DNA of 64,000 nucleotides from Mesostigma viride (GCA_009746045.1 RPFO01000165.1:6471036-6535035), one strand, 5' to 3'; positions 9,518 through 21,090 are shown, counted from the first letter of the stretch. Numbers and translations are program-made. The notes: a model not told the origin generated them from the sequence alone.

Positions 9518-11013
9518 ACACCACGCTCATGCCCAGTAGCGTTATCCCCGTCGCCAGATCTCTCCATCTCTGCACACGTAGTGTATTGCTCCCCGGGTAG
9601 TCCAGTCTAGGACGGGGCGCTCCAAATGTGTTCAGCGGTGGGCAGAGGGATGGTGCCCGACTGGTGATTCCATTTCGTGAGGATGCAAGCACAATTCGCA
9701 TTACCAGGCCGATGGAACAGCCATTGCAGGCCTGAAACAATGAAGAGCTTGGGCGTCCGATGCTTGTCTTTGTAGTAGCCGAGTTTACCGACTAGATAAG
9801 GTCTATCTGAACCAGCGCGCAGCTGCGAGCCGGGGCAACCGCAATGGGAATGCCAATGGACATGCCGACATGTGTCCCTAAAACAAAGATTAGCATTAGG
9901 AGAAAGGACAACACCTCGAGGGGTAAGTTGGTTGTCATAAGGACGTCGTCGCTTGCTCAAAGCGTTTCTCTGTGGCGGTCATGCAGGCATGAGGCATTAC
10001 CGGAAATGACAGTTCAGTTCAATGTATTCCCACGCCCGGTTATCCAAATTAACCAGAACCAGAATTTGACAGGCCACTGTCATCAAGGGCGCTTGTCAGT
10101 AATAATAAAGCACTTCTCTGTTTTACTGGGGCAGATTTTACTCATTTTAGTTATTACGTGTGCACTAGCATATGTACCAAATCCTAATTCCTAGCCCAAA
10201 GGCCCTAACAGGCGGTGCCCTGACAGGACTACAGCAGAATCTCAAGAGTCGTAGTGTACTTGGTGCCGAGTAAGGCAGTAATAAGCACGGGGCTAGGAAG
10301 TAGGAACGGTGACGTAGCTGCTGGGACGGTCAGGTGTTACAAACGTATCATGCTCGCCGCTCGGTCCAGCGACCAGCAGCGAGGTGGTTAAACCCCAACT
10401 CGCGGACAACCCGCAAGGCAGCAACCGTCTTACCGCAACCATGTCAAATCATTTTCACCAGCAATCTTCAGCAAATGCCATGCCTGATGCCGTGGCCCCC
10501 GGCCCCCACGAAACCTGGATCTTGCAACTGCCGCCCTGACTTCGCCTTCATTGAACAGATCCTCTGCAAAGGCTGCGACGAGCCGAAGACGGCAGCCCGA
10601 AGGCCATGGCTTTGCTTACGTTCGGCGCAGGCAAACGTAAACAGGCCTGCACTATAAGCTGCATGGATGTCGACGCCTCCGAACACTGGCATCTCACGAG
10701 CTGCTCACGGCAAATTCTCGGCGGTTAGCCACCCTTGGTCAAGAAATATTGTAACCATTTACCTGGAGAAATTCTGCGTCTACCCTTCACAGGAAGTGAG
10801 TCCGGGTAGCATGGTCGGAGATGCCTCGCCTCTACTCGCAATTCTGCGAGGCGCGCGCAAGCGATTGGATCTTTGAAGGCCTTTTAAGTCCCCTTGGAAG
10901 CAGGAGGAGTTTGTCACCCGATATCGCTTGGCGAAAACAACCTGAAGCAAGCAGCGATGCTGAACCTCTCGTAGCGTCCTTCTTTTCGATTTGGCTGGGG
11001 GGGCTAGAGAACA
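9518..11013. other. 5' flank of gene B, duplicated upstream of gene D
   Basis: About 1.5 kb that closely matches 33781-35271, immediately before the start codon of gene D. It presumably carries the promoter, but I could not identify a TATA element or start site with confidence. Gene C has a different 5' flank. Confidence 0.6.
10470..10657 (+). CDS. possible upstream exon with a Cys-rich (RanBP2-like?) motif
   Basis: Follows a possible acceptor (CAATCTTCAG, ending about 10472) and is open to 10657, with a possible donor at GTAAAC (about 10636). It encodes GSCNCRPDFAFIEQ followed by LCKGCDEPK, a C-x-C...C-x2-C arrangement loosely like a RanBP2 zinc finger. The copy before gene D (34736-34918) keeps the frame but has Ser instead of the second Cys. 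It could be a separate 5' exon of the zinc-ribbon genes or simply duplicated non-coding DNA. Weak support. Confidence 0.25.
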
Positions 11014-13227
11014 ATGGGACTTCCGGCATGCACAGAATGTTTGAATTGCGCTGCGACGTGCAGCTCACCATTGCTCACCGAGCATCCTCCATTTGGCCGG
11101 CGTCCCCATCGGTTTCCTTCTTCCCGCAATGTCCGCGCTCCCAACCATTCAAACGGAAGGTTGAATTGCCCGAGCCAGCGCCTCTTGGTGCGCCAAGGAA
11201 CTGGGCTGAGGTCGTTGTCACCAGACCCGTCGCCTTTCTCCGGGCGGCACAGTTCTTTCTCGACGTCCGTGTCGGGTCGCCGCCAGGTAGCCAAGTTGAA
11301 TCCCATCAGCCCACAGTCCCTTTATGCCTCACCCCACCGCAGCCCTGATGTTTTCGAGCCTGCGCCAAGCCTGAGGGACAAGTACCCGGGTGTTGCAGCA
11401 CAGTACCATCCCACGCGAAACCGAGACGAACCAGTATCAGTAGACGGCATTGGCCCGTTTTCTTCCGCGATGCTCTGGTGGAAGTGCGAAGAGGGCCCCG
11501 ACCATGAGTGGCAGGCCACCGTTTACAGTCGGACAAGTGGTGGGACTGGCTGCCCCTGTTGCGCTGGACTGCAGTTGTCAGTCACCAACTCCCTCACAGC
11601 CAAGTTCCCCCAAATAGCTGCACAGCTACACCCCACCAAGAATGGTCCCGGCGTGGATGGATCCAACATCCTGGCGGGCACCGCAGAGAAGGTCTGGTGG
11701 AAGTGCGACAAGGGCCCCGACCATGAGTGGGATGCCACCGTTAATGATCGGACAAGTGGTGGGACTGGCTGCTCCTGTTGCGCGGGGAGGCAGCTGTCAG
11801 TCACCAACTCCCTCGCAGCCAAGTTCCCCCAAATAGCCGCGGAGCTCCACCCGACCAAGAATGGACCCGGCGTGGATGGATCCAAGATCCTGGCGGGCAC
11901 GATCAAGAAGTTCTGGTGGAAGTGCGACAAGGGCCCCGACCATGAGTGGGATGCCAGAGTTGCGGATCGCACAAGCGGTGGGTCTGGCTGCCCCTGTTGC
12001 GCAGGACTGCGGCTGTCAGTCACCAACTCCCTCGCAGCCAAGTTCCCCCAAATAGCTGCGGAGCTCCACCCGACCAAGAATGGACCCGGCATGGATGGAT
12101 CCAAGATCCTGGCGGGCACCGCACAGAAGGTCTGGTGGAAGTGCCACAAGGGCCCCGACCATGAGTGGGATGCCAGAGTTGCGGATCGCACAAGCGGTGG
12201 GTCTGGCTGCCCTTGTTGCGCCGGAAAGCAGCTGTCAGTCACCAACTCCCTCACAGCCAAGTTCCCAGAAATAGCCGCGCAGCTTCACCCTACCAAGAAT
12301 GGTCCCGGCGTGGATGGATCCAAGATCCTGGCGGGCACCAACAACAAGGTCTGGTGGAAGTGCGCCAAGGGCCCCGACCATGAGTGGGATGCCACCGTCG
12401 ATCATCGGACAAGCGGTGGGTCTGGCTGCCCCTGTTGCGCGGGGAGGCAGCTGTCAGTAACCAACTCCCTCACAGCCAAGTTCCCCCAAATAGCTGCGGA
12501 GCTCCACCCGACTAAGAATGGTCCCGGCGGGGATGGATCCGAGATCCTGGCGGGGACCCACAAGAAGTTCTGGTGGAAGTGCGACAAGGGCCCCGACCAT
12601 GAGTGGGAGGCCACCGTTGATTCTCGTACAATCGGTGGGTCTGGCTGCCCTTGTTGCGCCGGACAGAAGCTGTCAGTAACCAACTCCCTCACAGCCAAGT
12701 TCCCAGAAATAGCCGCGCAGCTCCACCTTACCAAGAATGGTCCCGGCGTGGACGTATCCAAGATCCTGGCGGGCACGAACAAGAAGTTCTGGTGGAAGTG
12801 CGACAAGGGCCCCGACCATGAGTGGGAGGCCAGAGTTGCAAGCCGGACAGCCGGTGGGACTGGCTGCCCATTCTGCTCTGGCCTTCGGGCATCCGTCACC
12901 AACAACCTGGCCACAAATGACCCAGCAGTAGCCGCGCAGCTCCACCCTACACTGAACGGGGCGGGTGTGGACGCATCCAAGATCCTCCCGGGTAGCCATA
13001 AGAAGTACTGGTGGGCATGTGCCAAGAGTCCGGACCACGTTTGGCAGGCGTCTCCCAACAGCCGGACAAGCAAAGGGACAGGATGCCCGTATTGCGCGCA
13101 ACCCGGCCGTGAGCCCAAGTCCCCGGCTTTCAAATTACATGATGCTCTGGGGCAACTCTCCCCGACTAAAGAAGGCCCTGGTGTGAGTGCCGCCAGCATC
13201 GTGGCGGGGAGCAACCAGACTTCATGA
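11014..13227 (+). CDS. DUF4379-type zinc-ribbon array protein, gene B (8 fingers)
   Basis: A 737-residue single-exon frame from ATG at 11014. Residues 1-110 are Arg/Ser/Pro-rich without fingers and might be a targeting sequence. Residues 119-136 (SLRDKYPGVAAQYHPTRN) are a divergent first linker, and the first finger's Cys is at about residue 158. Eight fingers follow, each with WWKC, PDHEW and CPCC. Finger 2 has GCSCC instead of GCPCC, which keeps the Cys ligands. The last finger is the divergent cap type (PDHVW, CPYC), followed by a half-linker ending SIVAGSNQTS. Near-identical DNA between fingers indicates recent unit duplication or conversion. Gene A and D products share the C-terminal third. 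Function unknown. Confidence 0.85.
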   Translation: MGLPACTECLNCAATCSSPLLTEHPPFGRRPHRFPSSRNVRAPNHSNGRLNCPSQRLLVRQGTGLRSLSPDPSPFSGRHSSFSTSVSGRRQVAKLNPISPQSLYASPHRSPDVFEPAPSLRDKYPGVAAQYHPTRNRDEPVSVDGIGPFSSAMLWWKCEEGPDHEWQATVYSRTSGGTGCPCCAGLQLSVTNSLTAKFPQIAAQLHPTKNGPGVDGSNILAGTAEKVWWKCDKGPDHEWDATVNDRTSGGTGCSCCAGRQLSVTNSLAAKFPQIAAELHPTKNGPGVDGSKILAGTIKKFWWKCDKGPDHEWDARVADRTSGGSGCPCCAGLRLSVTNSLAAKFPQIAAELHPTKNGPGMDGSKILAGTAQKVWWKCHKGPDHEWDARVADRTSGGSGCPCCAGKQLSVTNSLTAKFPEIAAQLHPTKNGPGVDGSKILAGTNNKVWWKCAKGPDHEWDATVDHRTSGGSGCPCCAGRQLSVTNSLTAKFPQIAAELHPTKNGPGGDGSEILAGTHKKFWWKCDKGPDHEWEATVDSRTIGGSGCPCCAGQKLSVTNSLTAKFPEIAAQLHLTKNGPGVDVSKILAGTNKKFWWKCDKGPDHEWEARVASRTAGGTGCPFCSGLRASVTNNLATNDPAVAAQLHPTLNGAGVDASKILPGSHKKYWWACAKSPDHVWQASPNSRTSKGTGCPYCAQPGREPKSPAFKLHDALGQLSPTKEGPGVSAASIVAGSNQTS

Positions 13228-13256
13228 TTGAAGCATTGGGTTTGTGCCGTGGGTGT

Positions 13257-13320
13257 GGCGGATGCTAGCGTTGGGCCACCACACGCTCCACCACACGTGC
13301 CTGACCAAGAGTGGGCCGGG
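13257..13320. repeat. single copy of the 61-bp minisatellite unit (tail of gene B)
   Basis: The one unit beginning GGATGCTAGC at 13260 leads directly into GGGCCGGGCATGGATGCC, the sequence that ends the arrays of 7-8 units after genes A, C and D. This is either the unexpanded ancestor or a collapsed array. Confidence 0.85.
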
Positions 13321-13361
13321 CATGGATGCCACATGCACACGGGGGGGGGGGGTTGACGAGG

Positions 13362-13630
13362 TGGGATGATGGAAGTGCAGCAAGCGCCCCGAGTGCAGGA
13401 ATGCCAAGCTTGTTAATGCAGCTGCGGCCATGCGCGGTGACATGCTTCTGCGCTGTGAGACGTGCACCCGCCACCAACTCCCCATGCATCACCCTCTTCC
13501 CCGCTCCGCTCACCCAGCTGCACAACGCGAGAAACGAACCGCGGCTGGACCCGGCCCGGCTGCTTGTGAACGGCACGTGCAGGGGTGTGGTGTGCGTGCG
13601 CCAGGGTGCCAGGCCACACGGGGAGAGCCA
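13362..13630 (+). pseudogene. decayed zinc-ribbon finger (relic) after gene B
   Basis: Bases 13364-13395 keep the WKC...KGP core (GATGGAAGTGCAGCAAGCGC). A later frame reads ATNSP and then LTQLHNARNEPRLDPARLL, aligning with the intact linker. The ligands are lost. It sits about 140 bases past the gene B stop, closer than in the other copies because the minisatellite is not expanded. Confidence 0.65.
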
Positions 13631-14086
13631 GCATGAGGAGCCGCGCGGCAGGGGGGAAGGGGTGGTCCGCATGTGCCAGGGGGGGGCAGAGGGCCCATGC
13701 GTGGAGGGAGAGCAATGCGGCACCTTGGTGGAGGGAAGCCTTAGCTGCTGGCTCAGCAACATGGGCCGGGAGGGGGATTGAGCATGAAGCTGACTCTGCG
13801 CCGTCCGTGACACGTAATGACCCTATTGCAGTTTGCTTGCTACTGTGCCAGTAAAGGGTGGCAAGCCTAGTTGGCGTGACCACGGTCCACGGGCACTGGT
13901 GTGGCCTGGTTGGTTGGAAAGGTCGTTCAAGCTCTTTTTGGCCTTCAATCGGTTTCTGGCCTCCTGCGTGCCGCCCACTTTTTTGGCGGTGACCTGGCAT
14001 GTTGGGTCTTTGACTACAATAATGCATGCAAGGTGCATGTCTCTAGTGAATAATGTTTTGGGCACTGAAACATCGAACTCCTAACC

Positions 14087-14235
14087 CATACTCCAACATC
14101 GCCTGACCCATACTATTGCATACCGTACAACTAGAGTTATACACGGCCTCGTCGGGTACTCCAACATCGCCTGACCCATACTATAACATACCGTACAACT
14201 AGAGTTATACACGGCCTCGTCGGGTACTCCAACAT
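14087..14235. repeat. 68-bp tandem duplication in the B tail
   Basis: Two units containing CCGTACAACTAGAGTTATAC and TCCAACATCGCCTGACCC lie head to tail. The D tail has one diverged unit (39650-39745) and the A and C tails lack it. A TTATT-rich tract follows at 14290-14400. Confidence 0.8.
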
Positions 14236-14341
14236 CGCCTGTGCCTCACCACATCCCAGCAATGACCTCTTTCTTTACTCCATCTTTGTTTTTTGTTATT
14301 ATTATTACTCTTTACTTTGTCTTTTTTTGATATTGTATTTA

Positions 14342-14376
<35 letters not shown>

Positions 14377-15161
14377 TACAAAATTTTCTTTTCTTTTTTC
14401 TTTCTTTTTCTTTTTTCTGTTTCCCTTTGTAATGTATACTTCTTCCCTTTTCTGTTAGCCCCTTCGTGTATGTGTGTATGCGTTCCCTCTTTTCCTTCTT
14501 AGTTAAATGGTTGTTTTTGTTTTCAAATGTTTTTGTTTTTGTTGTGTGTGTGTATCTGTGTGTGTGTGTTTTCCCTATAAACCTTTCTTGTTATTCTCTG
14601 TCTCCCTCCATGCAGGTCTTCCTAGAGATAGCCACGCGGCTCCCGCGGCCTTCACGTCTTTCCTCTCAGACAACTACCCTAGTCCGTCCACGGCGTTGGA
14701 TCGCCATGCGTCCAGGCATAGTTGTCTCACTTAATGTTTTGCATGATCCGTGGATGAGTGGGAACCAAATTTCAGAGGAGTGTTGTGAAGGAGTTCCAAT
14801 CTAACCTGCTCTTGTGGCTCCCTGGCGATGCTGCCACGCGCGAATGAAGTAATAGCACGTTATCGACAAAGCCCATTAGAAGTCTCGCTGATATGCATAA
14901 ATCTTAATTTAAAAAATTATTAATAAAACGATACCGATTTGGGTCCACATATGACGCTATTGGCGAGAAACCAGTCCACGCAAGGAAACTGGGCCTCGGA
15001 GATCGACCCCAAAATTAACATCGACTAGTGCAATCGACAGATGTCTCCAAGGGAATTCCGAATCTGCCCTCGGGTAGTTGAAAGTCCTTTTCCGACCAGG
15101 TGATAGACTTGTTACGAGACTGGCGAAAATGGCTCTAACGTCATGCTCTTACGCCAGGTAA

Positions 15162-15668
15162 GCCGAAGTCGATGCGCCACATTCTTAGGCACAGGCGCGC
15201 CTGGGCCTAGCCGGGCACCTGGCCCGCACAGATCAGGTAGACACATGAGATGGACTAGCTGGCACCAAGCCCGCCCAGCCCGGGCGATACATATGTCCTC
15301 ACCTGGCGTGCCCCAGGCCGCGAGCGGCAGGGCCGCCACCCGTGGACTTTTCGTTATAGACTCGGCATGGACATGTGCTACACTAGACGTGACGGGCTAA
15401 CACCCGGGCAGCCTCCCGGGTTTGTCTGTAATATGGAGGCAGATGGTACGCAAGGATAGATGGCAATTAGTGATGAAGGAGACCACCCCCAAGTCTGTAG
15501 GGGCTCCGCATGTGACCGCGTATGGCATTCATAGCGATTCGGGCCGTGGTGCCCACAACCCTGTAACTAGGACCTAGATAGCTTACACCATCCATTCCAT
15601 GTTCCCCTCCCACTGAGGACTTATGCTCACGTGACGCAGTCATGTGTCTATTAACTAATTAATTAATG
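15162..15668 (+). mobile_element. LINE 3' fragment (5'-truncated) in the B tail
   Basis: Starts within the RT C-terminal coding region, at bases matching 43603 onward (GGCACAGGCGC...CTGGGCCTAGCCGGGCACC), and runs through the same 3' untranslated region to the (ATTA)n tail. The A tail is continuous through the insertion point (AGTCGAGTATGG at about 3231). All coding capacity is broken, and it belongs to the same family as the outer LINE at 42466-47704. Confidence 0.75.
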
Positions 15669-17262
15669 CAGGCAAGTGCTTATGACAGCTGGGTACACAT
15701 GCATCAATGCCCAGTGGTCAATACACAGAGTTATATTCTGATCAGGCACTCCGCAAAGGTGAAAACCATTTGCGTTCAGTTATATCACCATTATGCAGTA
15801 TTCTGCTACGTATGCAGCTAACAGGTATCGCAAATTCATGTCCTCATGCGGCACTTCAGAGAGCTCTGCGCAATTCGGATATCAAACCATGATGGTCCCT
15901 CAAGGTGCAAGGTATGATATGCCAGCACCTATCAATAGTCGCAAGTATTCTCCGATACCGTACTGAGCCGGTCATCGCATTTGATCCACACACACGCTCC
16001 CCCCACATCCTCTTCATTCACGGCAGGACAGCCGCGTAACTTTTCCCCCCTGACCCCCCTTGCCCCCCTGGCACGCGCCAGCCACTCCTCAGTTCCCGGC
16101 CCCCTGACGTCCCGCTCGTCATGCTGGGTCCCCCCGGCCGTGTGGGCCCGGCCCTGTCACACACACAGTGTGGCAAGTGCAGTCACACACATACCACACT
16201 CTGTGGGTCCATAAAATGATTTGCATGTAACAATACATGGTTGATATGGCCCTAACATACTGACTGCACAAAAGTTGTCTCACTTAAGATTATTAAGAGC
16301 CCAAGGGTTGCCATACTGCATCCGCCACGCTTTTGCTACGCCGAAGCTTGAATATTGCACGCACAGTTGCGCCCGCACCACGATGCGGAGAGAGCGCTCT
16401 GTGGCCTGCCCGCTTCGGGTGCCAGTGAGAGAAGCTAGTGAGAGAGAGCGCACTAGGGCGCTCTCGCTCCTTCTCACTGTGTCCAGGGGTTAAAGGTTCC
16501 TTCATTGGTACCCACGTGAAGCAGTCTACGTGATAATGCATCAATTTATTAAGGGTGGCCATGTTTCGCTGTCCTACGGTCCATCATAGACTGCACGTTG
16601 AGTGCTGTCACGCGGCTTGCCTGTACCCTGGCCGATTTAACACCACCTACATTACTGCTCCAGGGCATCCACAACCAACCTAGCCACCCCACGAGGATGA
16701 CAGGTGCCACCTCATCAGGATTCGTCAACTTCAGACGACCGGAGGCGTGCCCCAGGCTTGGTTAATTGGTACGGCTCCTCACGCCTCGGTCAGCGCCAAT
16801 GGGTGCTGACGCGGCGGCCCTAGCTCCACCCCTTGAACCAGCTGAGGGCAAATAATATTCTGGCTATCTACTGGAGGATGACCTTGGCCAGCAAGACACA
16901 TCTGTGGGGGTGGCGCGCAGGCACGATTGCGCTCCATGTCAGTACGGTTGGCAAGGAAGGAAGCCAAAGGGCATACAAGTACTCGCAAGGTGTATCATAT
17001 AGCGCTGCAGCACGGAGCAGAGATCCTCAACAACTGCAGCACAATACCTTGACTGCAGTTAGAAGAGTGTCTTGCATCCAACTCTGTGTGGCAACAATTG
17101 GTCATCATGTAGTGGGCGACCATATCATGCGGTGAAGTGGCGTGCACAACAGGTCTGGCACAACAGGCAACACAAAGGTGTAAGGTGGCGACTATTCAAT
17201 ATCAACAGCAGGGGATCAGCGACATCAGCGAGGGCCATTAGTTAGAGATCTTGCCACAAAAT
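15669..17262. other. duplicated intergenic DNA of the B tail
   Basis: Matches 29430-31000 of the C tail closely and 4660-5930 of the A tail partly. It contains an imperfect inverted repeat at about 16430-16482 (AGAGAGCGC facing GCGCTCTCGC), shared with 30145-30202 but absent from A. No gene seen. Confidence 0.6.
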
Positions 17263-18240
17263 TAAGGGCATAGTGACAAAGAGCTATACACCGATACCCC
17301 ACGCCAGGTATTCATGACTGGGGATGACAACGAGCTATACACCGATACCCCACGCCAGGTATTCATGACTGGGGATGACAACGAGCTATACACCGGTACC
17401 CCACGCCAGGTATTCATGACTGGGGATGACAACGAGCTATACACCGATACCCCACGCCAGGTATTCATGACTGGGGATGACAACGAGCTATACACCGATA
17501 CCCCACGCCAGGTATTCATGACTGGGGATGACAACGAGCTATACACCGGTACCCCACGCCAGGTATTCATGACTGGGGATGACAAAGAGCTATACACCGA
17601 TACCCCACGCCAGGTATTCATGACTGGGGATGACAACGAGCTATACACCGATACCCCACGCCAGGTATTCATGACTGGGGATGACAACGAGCTATACACC
17701 GATACCCCACGCCAGGTATTCATGACTGGGGATGACAACGAGCTATGCACCGATACCCCACGCCAGGTATTCATGACTGGGGATGACAACGAGCTATACA
17801 CCGATACCCCACGCCAGGTATTCATGACTGGGGATGACAACGAGCTATACACCGATGCCCCACGCCAGGTATTCATGACTGGGGATGACAACGAGCTATA
17901 CACCGATACCCCACGCCAGGTATTCATGACTGGGGATGACAACGAGCTATACACCGGTACCCCACGCCAGGTATTCATGACTGGGGATGACAACGAGCTA
18001 TACACCGATACCCCACGCCAGGTATTCATGACTGGGGATGACAACGAGCTATGCACCGATACCCCACGCCAGGTATTCATGACTGGGGATGACAACGAGC
18101 TATACACCGATACCCCACGCCAGGTATTCATGACTGGGGATGACAACGAGCTATACACCGATACCCCACGCCAGGTATTCATGACTGGGGATGACAACGA
18201 GCTATGCACCGATACCCCACGCCAGGTATTCATGACTGGG
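17263..18240. repeat. 51-bp minisatellite, about 19 units
   Basis: The unit contains GAGCTATACACCGATACCCC and CAGGTATTCATGACTGGGG. Fifty-one bases is a multiple of three and the unit has no stop in two frames, so both strands stay open for about 320 and 370 residues (plus-strand unit MTGDDNELYTDTPRQVF). The A tail (about 5930-5975) and C tail (about 31005-31055) have one unit each, so this is a B-specific expansion, and I do not treat either frame as a gene. Confidence 0.95.
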
Positions 18241-18299
18241 GAAGTGGATGCAGGGGAGAGCTTCCACCGCTGCACGCCTGGGTGAGCAGCGCCGCCATG

Positions 18300-21090
18300 A
18301 AAGAACATGCCACGTTCGTCACAAAAAGCAGGGTTAAAGCACTTAACCAGGAAAGACCTACATGTGCCAAACATAGTTATTCCACGGTCAGTTACTGTTG
18401 CTTATAAAATAAGAAAGCTCTAAAATAAGAAAGTTCGCAAGAACAAGGAACAAGGAGACGGCGAGCCGCAGGACCTCCCCCGAGAAGCCCAAGGTCTACG
18501 GGGGGGCAGGGACCTATCAAGGAGACAACCAGCGCAGGCAAGAAATCGGGAGAATACCCTATATATCAACAGAAGGCAAAATAAGGGACTAGCAAGCCAT
18601 GTCAACGACTGATGCGCTTGAGGACGTGAAGGTACGTGCATAACACGCATGCATGATTTTGGCAGGCAGGCAGCAGCATACCCACTGTGCCCCGTAGGGG
18701 GGCTTTGTCAGACTAAATAATACCCTTCTGCTGGTGATTTTCTTCTGCAATACTGCAGACATGGTCAGCAGCTAGCACCTACTGGGTGAGCAGGAGGATG
18801 GCCAACGCGGACGCCAGCAGCGCCGACATGGCCACGGTCCCCCCCTGGCGCAGGCGCCTGCTCCCCCCCAGCTCCGTGCCGCCCAGCACGAGCGCCAGCA
18901 CACACGCGCACGTGCACGAGGCCAGCTACAACCCCACGGTGCTGCACTCATATCCGTGCCTTGTCCGTTCCTGACACGGTGCATGCAGTGGGGCCGCGAT
19001 GTGGGGGGACCCACTCGCAAGCGCGCCGGCGACCGAAACTTCCACCCAGAGCAGCTGCGGCACCCAAAGCCCTGGACCTCTTGGTCTCAAGGTTTCAAAA
19101 TTGGTATCCAGCCACTTTGATGGGTGGCTGAAAATGCTTGCCTTGTCAAGCTAAAGAATGGTACCCCATGGTCACTTTAACCATGTACTGGTCACTGTAA
19201 CCCTTTGGTGCCACTGTAACCGCTTGGTCTCACGGTTCGGGATCCAACCATGTGGTTGGGTGGCTGAAGATGCCTGCGTTGCCAAGCGGTATGTCGCTGA
19301 CCCTGGTCTACCAATCATGTATGGTCCTGCCCCCTGTCGCTTTCAAACCAGGTAGTGCACGAATATGTTCGTTGGGGGACACCTTAAGAAGCACTGGTCG
19401 GCCGTGGTGGAGGCTAGGGTGGTGATACGTTGCAGCCATCGATGCCCGTATGCAGGTGCTCAAAGCTGCGCTCGGCCGAAATTGGATATTGACGGCATAT
19501 AGCCAAGCTATGGAAGCACTGGGAGCGCAGTCACACCCGATTCGGCTACCCGGACGCCACTCTCACAAGGGTGATGAGAAAGAAGGAGGTGCGCCCGCCA
19601 AGGTAAAGGAAAAGGGTGTGGTAACAACAACGTCAGCCCTCTTCTGGGGGGGGCGGGGGGACCACGACTGCTGCGCCAAGTAGCCAACCTTTCCGTCCGA
19701 ATCGATGCACGCCGGTAAAAAGGCATTCCACGGCATGACGGCCCGCCCAAGAAGTCTCTTCAGCATTAGCCACGAAGTTGCACCAGAAATAAAATATTTC
19801 CGAACCTTCTTGCATTCTCGAATTCCCATTGCACTAGCCCAGCAGAAATAACGAGGCCTTGGAATGCCCCAATGTCTGCTCGGTCATGAATTCCTCAGCA
19901 GGGCTCACAAAGCACGAAATACTACCCTCGACGGGGTGCGCGCCGATCTGACTTACTGCACGCTTGCACCCATATCTGGCCTAGCTACAAAAACGAGGCT
20001 CCCTGACAGCGGTGCAAGCAGGCAGATTTCCCTAGAGTAAATATCGCTGAATCCAAACATTCGAAGGTCTCGGTGGAACGGGTTCATCAAATTAATGACA
20101 GAAACCTGAAATCTCGCGAGCAGTCCGCAGAACCTAAGACGCAGCCCGGCTGCGCTGCACCGAAATGATCTACTAAATTGTGATACTTCTACTTCAGTTC
20201 TATACGACCCGCTATCCCCGAGGTTTATTCCTTTCTTCCTGCGGTTCCAGCACGTCCAAGTAAGTATGTACTACTGGGCAAAGCATGGCAAGCGGCATGG
20301 CAATGTTGGCGTGCCCGGTGCCATGCGGCACCGTCGCAGGATGTTGCATGACTTGACTGGATTGCAGCTGTCGTGACGCACGTGCAACGTCCCCCGGGCA
20401 CGTGTCAACATCGGACGCATTTACAAATTGCCGTTGCCAGCACAAGTGGAGCCCAACACTACTGTGTTGTATGTTGTTGTTGTTGTTGCCCAGGCCGCAC
20501 ATGGGCAGCTGTGCTGTATTTATGTTGTATTTTCCAGTTTCCCCAAGACGCAAGCCCGATACTGTACTACAATCACACTGCCCAGTGCCCACTGCCCAGT
20601 CAGATACTTACAAAACTGCATGTTGCCACGTTCATGATCGATTGCTTCTAAAGCATAGCCATGGAATAAACATCGCCATTTGGATGCTTGGTAGATCACA
20701 CCGCAAAATAGACCTGCGTCAAGGGATTTGCCCGAGGAATCGACCAAATCAGGCAAAGGCTTCACGTTGAGGACGCGGCTTATCAGGTCTGCAAGCACCA
20801 TGTTGCACGCCGCCGAAGATGCCCTCGTTTCGAATCGTTTACGACGCAACTTCTCAAGACACATTTCCCCTGTCGCACGCTCGGAGAGGCCTCATCTACA
20901 ACCGCAACCAGGGAACCTTGGTGAGCATTCATTTATGACGGCGCCTCCCAGGACAGGAGCACCCTGCAGCGCTTATGGTGGCTACCTGTGCCTAGCATTC
21001 TGACAGGTCCACGAACAAGCAGCCGTTCCGGAACTTGACAAGCCTGTTCCTGTCCACTCAGCTAAAGACCGGAAGGACAATCTAGCCTAG
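18300..21090. other. end of the B tail and divergent 5' flank of gene C
   Basis: Bases 18300-19010 match the A and C tails, including the hydrophobic relic at 18780-18975. From about 19020 the sequence differs from the flanks of B and D. It contains short internal repeats (for example GGTTGGGTGGCTGAAGATGC at about 19252 against GATGGGTGGCTGAAAATGC at about 19118) and a short (TTG)n run at about 20470. Only the inverted relic listed separately is recognisable. Confidence 0.5.
19570..19830 (-). pseudogene. inverted relic of the zinc-ribbon gene 5' region
   Basis: The minus strand reads AGGGCTGACGTTGTTGTTAC followed by CACACCCTTTTCC, which resembles the N-terminal coding region of genes B, C and D (for example GGGCTGAGGTCGTTGCCACC at 35461, or GGGCTGACGTCACCATTACC at 21281). 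No fingers follow. It is probably a fragment left by an inverted duplication. Confidence 0.35.

Noticed and set aside
8321-9740. Long poly-Pro, poly-His, poly-Val, poly-Ser, poly-Gly and poly-Arg frames
   Set aside because: They are the six translations of the GGT and GGA arrays; no flanking coding sequence supports a gene.
9607-9960. 117-residue minus-strand frame with a BAH-like PYLVGKL...W..RP stretch
   Set aside because: The paralogous copy at about 33,850-34,130 lacks bases in the middle and breaks the frame, and the similarity is too weak to call.
11523-13340. Long minus-strand frames opposite genes B, C and D (for example 12402-13340)
   Set aside because: Mirror frames of GC-rich repeated coding DNA; the plus frames carry the zinc-ligand pattern and the minus frames carry no domain.
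13823-14065. Minus-strand 70-80-residue frame kept in all four tails (also 1946-2161, 24180-24420, 39386-39640)
   Set aside because: The plus strand is open equally long in the same copies and neither resembles a protein; recent duplication explains the retention.
17262-18374. 370-residue minus-strand frame and 323-residue plus-strand frame
   Set aside because: Both are produced by a stop-free 51-bp minisatellite present as a single unit in the paralogous tails.
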